From Bacteroidota bacterium (GTDB lineage: Bacteria; Bacteroidota; Bacteroidia; Bacteroidales; CG2-30-32-10), in NCBI GenBank assembly GCA_013334735.1, contig JAAXXA010000135.1, positions 1 through 7,439 on the forward strand: 7,439 nucleotides of DNA. Direction: 5' to 3'. The position numbers and the translations under genes were made by a program. Below, in pieces: positions 1 through 6,009 of the stretch. The notes beneath the pieces were generated by a model, which saw nothing but the letters and a program-made list of their open reading frames with translations, did not search any database and was not told the DNA's origin. How positions within the stretch are numbered: the first letter of the stretch is position 1; every line of letters begins with the position of its first letter.

Positions 1-78
1 TATTAATATTTTTTGCAGATGAACGAAGATTTTTTACACTATATATGGAAATTTCGTCTTTTTGATTCAAACTCATTA
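1..78 (+). repeat. 78-bp exact direct repeat, left copy (DUF2851 gene 5' end)
   Basis: These bases are identical to 3900-3977 (constant offset 3899) and diverge at 79 (T here, G at 3978). The repeat covers 18 bp of leader plus the first 20 codons of the DUF2851 gene. The left limit is unknown because the window begins inside it, so the true repeat may be longer. The two copies bracket the minus-strand FISUMP and TPR-regulator block. It may be a real partial duplication, or an assembly effect at a contig end, since 78 is close to a common de Bruijn k-mer length. Confidence 0.95.
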
Positions 79-114
79 TACGGTACGGGGGATAAAATGT
101 CGTATAATATATGA
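19..114 (+). pseudogene. Truncated 5' fragment of a DUF2851 gene
   Basis: The ATG at 19 opens the same 20 residues as the intact DUF2851 protein (MNEDFLHYIWKFRLFDSNSL). It then reads 11 unrelated residues (YGTGDKMSYNI) and stops at TGA 112-114. The intact protein has 425 residues, so over 95 percent is missing, including the conserved GPDF and EIH motifs. No further DUF2851-like codons were seen in 115-294. It is best read as a remnant of a partial duplication or a rearrangement junction; a chimeric contig end is the alternative. A functional 31-residue peptide is unlikely. Confidence 0.7.
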
Positions 115-294
115 GCTGTCAGCAATCAGCAAACTTTGCTAATTTAAAATGCTGAAATTTATATTGAGTTGTAATTGAAGCATTCCAAATTTATTTAAGG
201 ACTAAAGCTTATTGAGTAATGGTATTAAACAACCCGCCATTTTAAAAACAATAATCAATATATCTTTTATTTTTTATGCCGTTCGAAATGTAAA

Positions 295-1590
295 TCAATT
301 ATCTTTAAGACAACGCACTGAAAAGCCCATCGCCTTAATAATTGTACTTCGATTCACCTGTGTGATCGTGTTATTTACCTCCCGCATCCACGGATTAGCG
401 ACATTCACAGTAGAAGTCCACATTTCCGCACCGTCACTACGACTGTAATAATTACCATTAGTATGACGCATACCCGAAGGACCTAACTTTAATCCTGAAG
501 TATTATTAAAGCCGGTACCACTTCTTAAATTGCCTGAAGTCCAACTTTGAGCTGCTACATCAGCAGCCATTTTACTGCCTGTATTTATTCCCCGCCATCC
601 TGTTGTACTACAACTTGCATCAGTACCCGCTTCTACCGTGTTTTCCATAGTACACCATTCAGCATCTGTAGGAACATGCCACCCTGAAGGACATATACCC
701 TGCGCTCCATCAGTGGTTGAACTATGCATCACAGCCGACCATTGATACAACAGTCCAAGAGATGCTGCTGCAGCACAATCTTCTGCTGTATTACCTGTAT
801 TTGGAGGACAACTGTACCATGCATGATCAATACCCCAATCAGTATCGCCCGCAGCAGCATCTCCTTTTGCAATAGCTGTGTTATCAGGATATTTTGTTGT
901 ACGCATATTTTCTTTTAACCAGCATTGTGTGCCTAATAAAACAGTATTATAAGTATTACCGTCAATATCATTTACAGTTGAAGAGCCACATATAAAAGGA
1001 TTGGTAGGATAAGTTATTGTACTGGAATTACTACTTGTGCCACAAGTATTATATGCTTTTACGCGATAATAATAGCTTGTTCCGCAAGTTAATCCTGTTA
1101 CATTATATGTTGTTACGTTAGACACATTTAAATTGTCATAATTTGAAAGAATACCGGTAAAAGCGTTATCAGTTGCAACATCAAGGTAATAACCAATAGC
1201 TCCGGATGAAGCGTTCCAGTTTGCAGTAATTTGTGTTTCTGTGGCTCCGCTACCCTCTGTAACAAACGGTAGCGCTAAAGTAGAAACACTTATCCACGCT
1301 GTACCATCGTAAAATTGCATTTCTTTACAATCAGTATTAAAAATCATAAGACCAGTGGCAGGTGAATTTATTAAATCTCGGTTTGTAGTTGTCAGACGAG
1401 GCATAAGCATTCCTTGATATGGTGAAACTGTACTGTTTACATCTAATAACGCCGAAGTATTAGCTTCATTACCAGTAGTGTTGATGGCTACACCCTGCGA
1501 AAAAGAGTGAAAAGTAAACAGCGAAAAAAGAAAAGCGAGCAAAGTATAAACAATGCTTCTTGCGATTTGAAAAGTTTTTTTTGTTTCCAT
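295..1590 (-). CDS. Secreted FN3 + FISUMP-domain protein
   Basis: A 431-residue exported protein of unknown function. Residues 1-31 form a signal peptide (KK, then a hydrophobic stretch 13-28, likely cleavage near SFS|QG). Residues 32-103 carry the Bacteroidota surface-protein N-terminal pattern: GVAINTTG, ALLDVNST, GMLMPRLTT, PATGLMIFNTD, FYDGTAWISV. Residues about 105-197 look like a fibronectin type III domain (W125, then YYYRVKAYN at 173-181). Residues about 200-428 match FISUMP, the Fibrobacter succinogenes major paralogous domain: GTQCWLKENM at 220-229, CPSGWHVPTDAEW at 300-312, closing GFSVRC at 422-427. The chain ends just after FISUMP, so there is no type IX sorting tail and no lipobox. 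The family is secreted or cell-surface and often multicopy; its substrate is unknown. Base composition is visibly richer in GC than its neighbours (sampled lines 43-48 percent against 28 percent), partly because of its Ala/Gly/Thr content. It follows the TPR regulator on the same strand after 216 bp. No convincing terminator was seen. Confidence 0.93.
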   Translation of the reverse strand: METKKTFQIARSIVYTLLAFLFSLFTFHSFSQGVAINTTGNEANTSALLDVNSTVSPYQGMLMPRLTTTNRDLINSPATGLMIFNTDCKEMQFYDGTAWISVSTLALPFVTEGSGATETQITANWNASSGAIGYYLDVATDNAFTGILSNYDNLNVSNVTTYNVTGLTCGTSYYYRVKAYNTCGTSSNSSTITYPTNPFICGSSTVNDIDGNTYNTVLLGTQCWLKENMRTTKYPDNTAIAKGDAAAGDTDWGIDHAWYSCPPNTGNTAEDCAAAASLGLLYQWSAVMHSSTTDGAQGICPSGWHVPTDAEWCTMENTVEAGTDASCSTTGWRGINTGSKMAADVAAQSWTSGNLRSGTGFNNTSGLKLGPSGMRHTNGNYYSRSDGAEMWTSTVNVANPWMREVNNTITQVNRSTIIKAMGFSVRCLKDN

Positions 1591-1618
1591 ATTATTTTTA
1601 AATTTATAAAATAATGTT

Positions 1619-1659
1619 TTATAATAAAAATTTAAATGGTAATAGAAATTTTATTATAA
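1619..1659 (-). repeat. AT-only inverted repeat in the FISUMP leader
   Basis: Arms 1619-1633 and 1646-1659 are complementary over 14 pairs with one bulged base and a 12-nt loop. They lie between the candidate promoter at 1669-1676 and the ATG at 1590, so they would be in the mRNA leader. The arms hold only A and T, so the hairpin would be weak, and in such AT-rich spacers it may be chance. Confidence 0.4.
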
Positions 1660-1668
1660 TTTTTAGTA

Positions 1669-1676
1669 CAAATTTA
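1669..1676 (-). promoter_or_regulatory. Candidate Bacteroidota -7 box for the FISUMP gene
   Basis: On the minus strand this reads TAAATTTG, a full match to the TAnnTTTG -7 element used by the Bacteroidota primary sigma factor. About 19 nt upstream there is only a T-run (around 1696-1699) instead of TTTG, so the -33 element is imperfect. Transcription would start near 1660 and give a leader of about 70 nt. This is a pattern match only. Confidence 0.35.
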
Positions 1677-1806
1677 ACAGGTATATGTGCATTAAAAAAA
1701 AATTGAATCTAACTTTTTTCTCATCAATCACATCAGTTTATCTCTATTTTTTCTCACAAATTTTACTGTAATATATTGAATATAAATATATTGATTTTTC
1801 ACAAAA

Positions 1807-3660
1807 TCAGATACTGTTTAAAAAATCATACAAACTTATATCTTCGTCTATTTTTAATTTCCGCCGAAGCTTATAACGATAATTATCAATGCTTTGCGAG
1901 GATATATTCAGCATCATTGCTATTTCTTTTGAGGAAAAATTGAGCTTTAATAAAGCTGAAAGTCTTTCTTCATTTTTTGTGATTTCGGGATAATTTTCCC
2001 TTAATTTCATAAAAAATATCTGGCACACCTGTTCAATGTTAGCTTCAAATTCCTGTTTTTCTTTTTCAAGGCTCATCAGATTTTGGTTAATAGATTGAAC
2101 AATCTCTTTGGTTTTTGTTGATTTACCAGGATTTAACAATGTTGATTTAATTTTTTCAAGAAAATCATTTTTTTCTACAATATGAAGTGCGAAATTTATA
2201 AGTTCCTGATTCTTATATTTCAACTCCTTGTTTTTATATTCCAATTCCTGATTCATTTTTTCCAATTCGAGATTTTTGTTTTTCAATTGTAAATTCAAAA
2301 CTTTTTTCTCGTTTTCGGAATCTTTAAGACGTGTTTGGATTAATTCCTTTTCAGTTTCACTGATTTTTTTAGTAACTTTAATTTTGTATCTGAGCCAAAG
2401 TACAATTAAAGAAGCCACTATTATAACAAATACTAAAGTTGCATACAAAATATAACGCTTTATCTTCAGAACCTCCAACTCTTTTTCTTTAACCACTAAA
2501 TTCTGTTCTTTTTTATTTGTTTCATATTTTGTTTGAATATCAGTTATTTGTTTGCTTTTTTCTTTATTGAAAATGCTATCTTTAATTTCTGTTGACAGCT
2601 TAAAGTATTTATAGGCATTTTTATAATTATGCAGACTATCATAAGCTATTGCCAATTTTTCATAAGCATAAACCTGTAAAAACAATGCTCCGGTTTCTTT
2701 TGTTATTTTCAATCCTCTATGCGCATATCCAACAGCTTCGTTGTATTTTTTAAGATTAATATACAAGTCGGCAATATTCAACAGCGCATAAGATTGTCCA
2801 TATTTATTATTATTTTCTTCGGAAATTTTTAACGATTTCGTGTAAAACTCAACAGCTTTATTATAGTTATGTGTATTTGAATATAAGTTACCTATATTAG
2901 TATAACATTGCCCTATATCTTCCTTGATTCCAAGATATTCAAATATTTTTAATGATTTAATGAAATATATCAAAGCTGTGTCATAAGATTCGCGAATGGC
3001 ATATACATTTCCGATATTATTAAAACAATTTGCCATTCCGTATTTATCATCGAGTTTTTCTTTTATCTTAATTGTTTTAATGTAATACTCCAAAGCTTTA
3101 TCGTAAGATTTTTGGTAATAAAAAATAATACCTATGTTTGAATAGCAATTAGAAATACCTTTTTTGTCATTAAGCTCCTCCCTGATTTTTAATGCTTTCA
3201 TATAAAATTCAAGAGATTTGTCATAAGATCCGATTTTATTATAAACAATTCCGATATTATTATAACAATCGGCTTTCCCGTTTTTATCATTAAGTTTTTC
3301 GAAGATATTAAGCGATTTGATATAATATTCCAATGCTATGGTGGAAAGGCCTTTATCAGAATAAACATCGGCAATATACCTTAAACTATGTGCAGCATAT
3401 TTAGCGCTTTTTGTTTTAACTGCCTCCGAAAAAGCCATATTATAAAAATATAAGGCGGTGTCAGGCAAAGTATTCTTGTAAATTTTGCCTTTTTCAATCA
3501 ACAGTTTTATTTTATCCGTATCATGTATAGCTGTCTTAAATTTAGCAATAAGACTGTCGGCTTTATGTTGGTCCTGCGCAGGAGAAATTTTAATAAATAA
3601 TAAAATGGTAAATAATAAAATGGCAATTATTGTATTGAATAAACTTTTGGGGTTCGACAT
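1807..3660 (-). CDS. TPR-repeat transmembrane regulator with C-terminal LuxR-like HTH
   Basis: A 617-residue protein of the common Bacteroidota TPR/TM/HTH type. Residues 1-28 are a signal peptide or anchor (hydrophobic 10-23, possible cleavage at SPA|QD). Residues about 89-365 hold around seven tetratricopeptide units in a regular 40-residue period, with NNIG-VY and YDKALEYYIK-type cores; these usually bind protein or peptide partners. A basic-flanked hydrophobic segment at 402-424 is a transmembrane helix, and the positive residues after it (RYKIKVTKK) place the C-terminus in the cytoplasm. Charged coiled coil runs from about 430 to 500. Residues about 563-604 form a helix-turn-helix (FSSKEIAMMLNISSQSIDNY, then RYKLRRKL) like the LuxR/GerE fold. 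The layout suggests a one-protein sensor with periplasmic TPRs and a cytoplasmic DNA-binding end. No kinase or receiver domain is present. The FISUMP gene lies downstream on the same strand and is a plausible but unproven target. The ligand is unknown. Confidence 0.9.
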   Translation of the reverse strand: MSNPKSLFNTIIAILLFTILLFIKISPAQDQHKADSLIAKFKTAIHDTDKIKLLIEKGKIYKNTLPDTALYFYNMAFSEAVKTKSAKYAAHSLRYIADVYSDKGLSTIALEYYIKSLNIFEKLNDKNGKADCYNNIGIVYNKIGSYDKSLEFYMKALKIREELNDKKGISNCYSNIGIIFYYQKSYDKALEYYIKTIKIKEKLDDKYGMANCFNNIGNVYAIRESYDTALIYFIKSLKIFEYLGIKEDIGQCYTNIGNLYSNTHNYNKAVEFYTKSLKISEENNNKYGQSYALLNIADLYINLKKYNEAVGYAHRGLKITKETGALFLQVYAYEKLAIAYDSLHNYKNAYKYFKLSTEIKDSIFNKEKSKQITDIQTKYETNKKEQNLVVKEKELEVLKIKRYILYATLVFVIIVASLIVLWLRYKIKVTKKISETEKELIQTRLKDSENEKKVLNLQLKNKNLELEKMNQELEYKNKELKYKNQELINFALHIVEKNDFLEKIKSTLLNPGKSTKTKEIVQSINQNLMSLEKEKQEFEANIEQVCQIFFMKLRENYPEITKNEERLSALLKLNFSSKEIAMMLNISSQSIDNYRYKLRRKLKIDEDISLYDFLNSI

Positions 3661-3717
3661 AATTATTAATTTACAAATTGGTTATTGAGTTATTGGTTAT
3701 TTGAATGCAACTAAACA

Positions 3718-3744
3718 CAAAATTATTAAGTTCAACAAAACAAA
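3718..3744 (-). promoter_or_regulatory. Candidate promoter of the TPR regulator
   Basis: On the minus strand 3718-3725 reads TAATTTTG, matching TAnnTTTG. A TTTG (complement of CAAA 3741-3744) lies 15 nt upstream, shorter than the usual spacing of roughly 17-23. The start site would fall near 3711, about 50 nt before the ATG at 3660. The -7 match is good and the spacing is poor. Confidence 0.35.
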
Positions 3745-3763
3745 TAAAACCACCCAAATAGAC

Positions 3764-3796
3764 TTTAGTGAAATTTGGTGTTTTAGTGCTTTGGTG
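3764..3796 (+). repeat. Array of four TTTRGTG heptamers in the divergent spacer
   Basis: TTTAGTG (3764-3770), TTTGGTG (3774-3780), TTTAGTG (3782-3788) and TTTGGTG (3790-3796) alternate A and G with start-to-start steps of 10, 8 and 8. Flanking ACCACCCAAA (3750-3759) and TTTGGTGGT (3790-3798) are roughly complementary. The spelling resembles the CACTAAG/CACAAAG-type dispersed intergenic repeats common in Bacteroidota genomes. It lies between the divergent TPR regulator and DUF2851 starts, so a regulator-binding role is also possible. Confidence 0.6.
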
Positions 3797-3855
3797 GTAA
3801 AAAATGACTATTAGGAATGGGCTCAAAGATACAAATAAAACATTTATTATATTTT

Positions 3856-3891
3856 TTTGTGGCGAATTTGAAAAAATATTTTTTACATTTA
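3856..3891 (+). promoter_or_regulatory. Weak candidate promoter of the DUF2851 gene
   Basis: TTTG at 3856-3859 is followed 24 nt later by TACATTTA (3884-3891), one base off TAnnTTTG. The spacing is slightly long. The start site would be near 3898, giving a leader of about 20 nt. If correct, the promoter lies outside the 78-bp repeat, so the left copy at position 1 need not carry it. Confidence 0.2.
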
Positions 3892-3899
3892 CAAAGTCA

Positions 3900-3977
3900 T
3901 ATTAATATTTTTTGCAGATGAACGAAGATTTTTTACACTATATATGGAAATTTCGTCTTTTTGATTCAAACTCATTA
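3900..3977 (+). repeat. 78-bp exact direct repeat, right copy
   Basis: This is the intact counterpart of 1-78. It includes the AT-rich leader (TATTAATATTTTTTGCAG), the ATG at 3918 and 20 codons of DUF2851. In this copy the reading frame continues normally, so this is the parental context. Confidence 0.95.
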
Positions 3978-5195
3978 GCCACATCTGATGGAGAAAATAT
4001 TGAATTAATAAAACCCGGAGAACACAACACTGATAGTGGTCCTGACTTTCAGAATGCAAGAATTAAAATCGGAAACACAACATGGGCAGGGAATATAGAA
4101 ATTCATTTGAATTCCTCGGATTGGATTAAACACAAACATCATGAAGATAAGGCTTACGATAATATTATACTTCATGTGGTATATAATAACGACCTAAATA
4201 TTAACCGTAGCAACAACGAAAACATTCCGGTTATTGAACTTAAAAAGCTTATTCCCGGAGGAGTTTACCGAAAATATATTAATTTCATTAACAGCAACCA
4301 ATGGATACCTTGCGAGAACTCAATAAAACAAGTAGATTCATTAATAATTTCTTCCTGGTTAGACAGAATATTAGTAGAAAGATTAGAAAAAAAAGCAGAT
4401 ACGATAAACCAAACTTTACAGTTGTATAAAAACGATTGGGAACATACTTTTTATATTCATCTTGCCCGAAATTTCGGATTTAAACTAAATGCCGAAGCCT
4501 TTGAAATGCTGGCAAAATCGACTTCACTTTCATATCTCGCCAAACATAAAACTAATTTATTTCAACTTGAAGCTATACTTTTCGGACAAGCAGGAATGCT
4601 CACAAAAAGTATGCGCGAGGAATATCCTTCTATGCTTTTTCAGGAGTACTGCGTTTTAAAACAAAAGTTTTCGCTTTCCGCTATTGACGGTCATTTATGG
4701 AAATTTCTACGATTACATCCTGCCGGATTTCCAACTATTCGAATAGCGCAATTTGCTACGCTTATTCAGAGCTCTGTTCATCTTTTTTCAAAAATTATTG
4801 AAGCAAAAAAACTTACTGAAATTGAAGATTTGTTTAATGTTGAATGTTCCGATTATTGGCAAAATCATTATGTTTTCGGGAAAGAATCGCCAAAAAGATC
4901 CAAAAAATTTGGTAAGCCATCTATCGATAACATTGTTATTAATACAATAGTTCCGTTTCTTTTTGTTTACGGAATAAATAAAAATGACGGGAAATATAAA
5001 GACAGAGCGGTAAAATTTCTTGAACAACTTGAAGGGGAAAAAAACAACATTATTTCAAAGTGGAAACTGCTTGATGTACCAACAAAAACTGCTTTTAGTA
5101 CACAATCCTTGCTTGAGTTAAAAAATAATTATTGCAAGAACAAAAAATGCCTCTCCTGTGGAATTGGAAACTTCCTGTTAAGAAAAGCAAAATAA
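3918..5195 (+). CDS. DUF2851 family protein
   Basis: A 425-residue protein of a conserved Bacteroidota family with no established function. Recognition rests on the opening MNEDFLHYIWKFRLFD, HNTDSGPDF (36-44), NARIKIGNTTWAGNIEIH (46-63), SSDW (66-69), HKHHEDKAYDNIILHVV (72-88) and the C-terminal Cys cluster C406-x4-C411-x2-C414 with IGNFLL. Length is usual for the family. No signal peptide or membrane segment is seen, so it is probably cytosolic. A TTG six bases upstream (3912) is in frame, but the ATG at 3918 gives the family N-terminus and is preferred. The leader TTTTTTGCAG has no Shine-Dalgarno, as is usual in this phylum. The D43...E61-x-H63 spacing and the isolated C132 are discussed as a finding; a nuclease-like fold is only a hypothesis. 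It is transcribed divergently from the TPR regulator, and its first 20 codons are duplicated at position 1. Confidence 0.92.
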   Translation: MNEDFLHYIWKFRLFDSNSLATSDGENIELIKPGEHNTDSGPDFQNARIKIGNTTWAGNIEIHLNSSDWIKHKHHEDKAYDNIILHVVYNNDLNINRSNNENIPVIELKKLIPGGVYRKYINFINSNQWIPCENSIKQVDSLIISSWLDRILVERLEKKADTINQTLQLYKNDWEHTFYIHLARNFGFKLNAEAFEMLAKSTSLSYLAKHKTNLFQLEAILFGQAGMLTKSMREEYPSMLFQEYCVLKQKFSLSAIDGHLWKFLRLHPAGFPTIRIAQFATLIQSSVHLFSKIIEAKKLTEIEDLFNVECSDYWQNHYVFGKESPKRSKKFGKPSIDNIVINTIVPFLFVYGINKNDGKYKDRAVKFLEQLEGEKNNIISKWKLLDVPTKTAFSTQSLLELKNNYCKNKKCLSCGIGNFLLRKAK

Positions 5196-5205
5196 GAATA
5201 ATTAG

Positions 5206-5242
5206 TACTTAAAGTGCCTAGAGTTTGGAGAGCCTAGAGTTT
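5206..5242 (+). repeat. Intergenic repeat, left arm of an inverted pair
   Basis: Bases 5206-5225 (TACTTAAAGTGCCTAGAGTT) match the reverse complement of 6895-6914 at 19 of 20 positions. The arm also holds a local direct repeat, GCCTAGAGTTT at 5216-5226 and 5232-5242 (period 16). It begins 11 bp after the DUF2851 stop. The two arms bracket the orphan secreted gene and the KilA-N gene. GCCTAAAGT-type dispersed repeats are common in Bacteroidota intergenic DNA, so this may be one of them and not a mobile-element end. Confidence 0.75.
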
Positions 5243-5312
5243 CAGATTGTGGGTTTATATAGGAATAGCTATCACTTGTTAGAATAAAAGTTGCAGATAA
5301 TAAAACTAAGCT

Positions 5313-5346
5313 TTTGATAATTTTTATTAAAAAAATATTATATTTA
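5313..5346 (+). promoter_or_regulatory. Candidate promoter of the small secreted protein gene
   Basis: TTTG at 5313-5316 is followed after 22 nt by TATATTTA (5339-5346), one base off TAnnTTTG. The start site would be near 5353, leaving a leader of about 70 nt before the ATG at 5423. The match is modest. Confidence 0.3.
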
Positions 5347-5362
5347 CAGAAAAATAATATTT
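5333..5362. repeat. 9-bp inverted repeat over the candidate promoter
   Basis: AAATATTAT (5333-5341) and ATAATATTT (5354-5362) are perfect reverse complements separated by 12 nt. They overlap the candidate -7 box, a position where an operator could sit. The arms are AT-only, so chance is a serious alternative. Confidence 0.35.
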
Positions 5363-5422
5363 GCTAAAAGACTAAGTTGTAGAACTTTATTTCTAAATCA
5401 AGCCTTCAAATTCAGAATAAAA

Positions 5423-5920
5423 ATGAAAATAATTGCAATGATAATATTATCTATACTAATAAAACCTTCATTCGGGCAAGAGATAATTAGCAAAATGAAA
5501 TTAAAACCTATCAGCCAATTATCATATTTATCAACAAATGAAAATGCAAAAATTGAAAGAGAACAACAAAATAAAAAAAGAATAGACAGCCTCAATAATA
5601 GTGATGACTGCAAAAAGAAGCTAGAAGAATATAAAACTATTTCTAAAAAAAATACTGAAAAAATAATAGCAACTAAGAAAATCGTTGAAGATTTAAATAA
5701 AGAAAATAAAAATTCCGGTTATTATTATTATATTGTTTATGAATGCAATCCGAACGTCTTAGATTTTAAAGAATGTGGAGGAATAACCATAATAAATTCA
5801 GCAGATATCTGTATTGATTTTGAATTAAAAATTGAGAAAAAAGAAAAATCAAGATTAATACTAGATGGACCTACCGGAGAAGTTTTTTATTATGAGGATA
5901 TAAAACTAATACCAAGATAA
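5423..5920 (+). CDS. Small secreted protein of unknown function
   Basis: A 165-residue protein I do not recognise. Residues 1-19 form a clear signal peptide (MKII, hydrophobic 3-13, likely cleavage FGQ|E at 19/20 or just before Q19). There is no lipobox Cys, so it should be soluble in the periplasm or exported. Residues about 40-97 are highly charged and Lys/Glu/Asn-rich with heptad-like spacing, suggesting a helical coiled segment. Residues about 98-165 look like a small beta-rich domain: a YYYY run at 99-102, three Cys (C107, C118, C128) and GPTGEVFYYED near the end. C62 in the helical part makes a fourth Cys, so disulfides are possible. ATG is chosen because it directly precedes the signal peptide. 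The gene lies between DUF2851 and KilA-N, 89 bp upstream of the latter and in the same direction, within the inverted-repeat pair. No partner or pathway can be inferred. Confidence 0.75.
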   Translation: MKIIAMIILSILIKPSFGQEIISKMKLKPISQLSYLSTNENAKIEREQQNKKRIDSLNNSDDCKKKLEEYKTISKKNTEKIIATKKIVEDLNKENKNSGYYYYIVYECNPNVLDFKECGGITIINSADICIDFELKIEKKEKSRLILDGPTGEVFYYEDIKLIPR

Positions 5921-6009
5921 ACATATATAACCAATAGGTTTCGGTGTTATTTTATGAATAGTAAATGAGGAGTTATAAATTATTAATATCAACCCAATTT
6001 AATTAATTT

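Noticed and set aside
115..294. Search for a terminator or small RNA downstream of the FISUMP gene, including AGCAAACTTTGCT and a TCAGCA/TGCTGA pair.
   Set aside because: The near-palindrome has a one-base centre and the pair is only six bases; neither has a T-tract in the right direction. No supported feature remains.
212..448. Open frame on the plus strand with a TTG start.
   Set aside because: It is largely antisense to the 3' end of the well-supported FISUMP gene, lacks domain-like features and has no start signal.
1771..1799. AATATATT hairpin followed by GATTTTT, considered as an intrinsic terminator.
   Set aside because: No plus-strand gene precedes it, the T-run is on the wrong strand for the TPR gene, and the stem is AT-only and self-palindromic.
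1807..3660. Roughly 120-bp periodic repeats at DNA level, considered as a tandem repeat or CRISPR-like array.
   Set aside because: They are the coding trace of 40-residue TPR units; the sequence between the cores is coding and diverged, with no constant repeat and unique spacer pattern.
3912..3917. TTG start two codons upstream of the DUF2851 ATG.
   Set aside because: The ATG at 3918 gives the family N-terminus MNEDFLHYIW-type and needs no rare start.
1..3977. Insertion element with target-site duplication of 78 bp.
   Set aside because: Transposon target duplications are normally a few to about a dozen bases, no transposase is present between the copies, and no terminal inverted repeats were seen at 79 or 3899.
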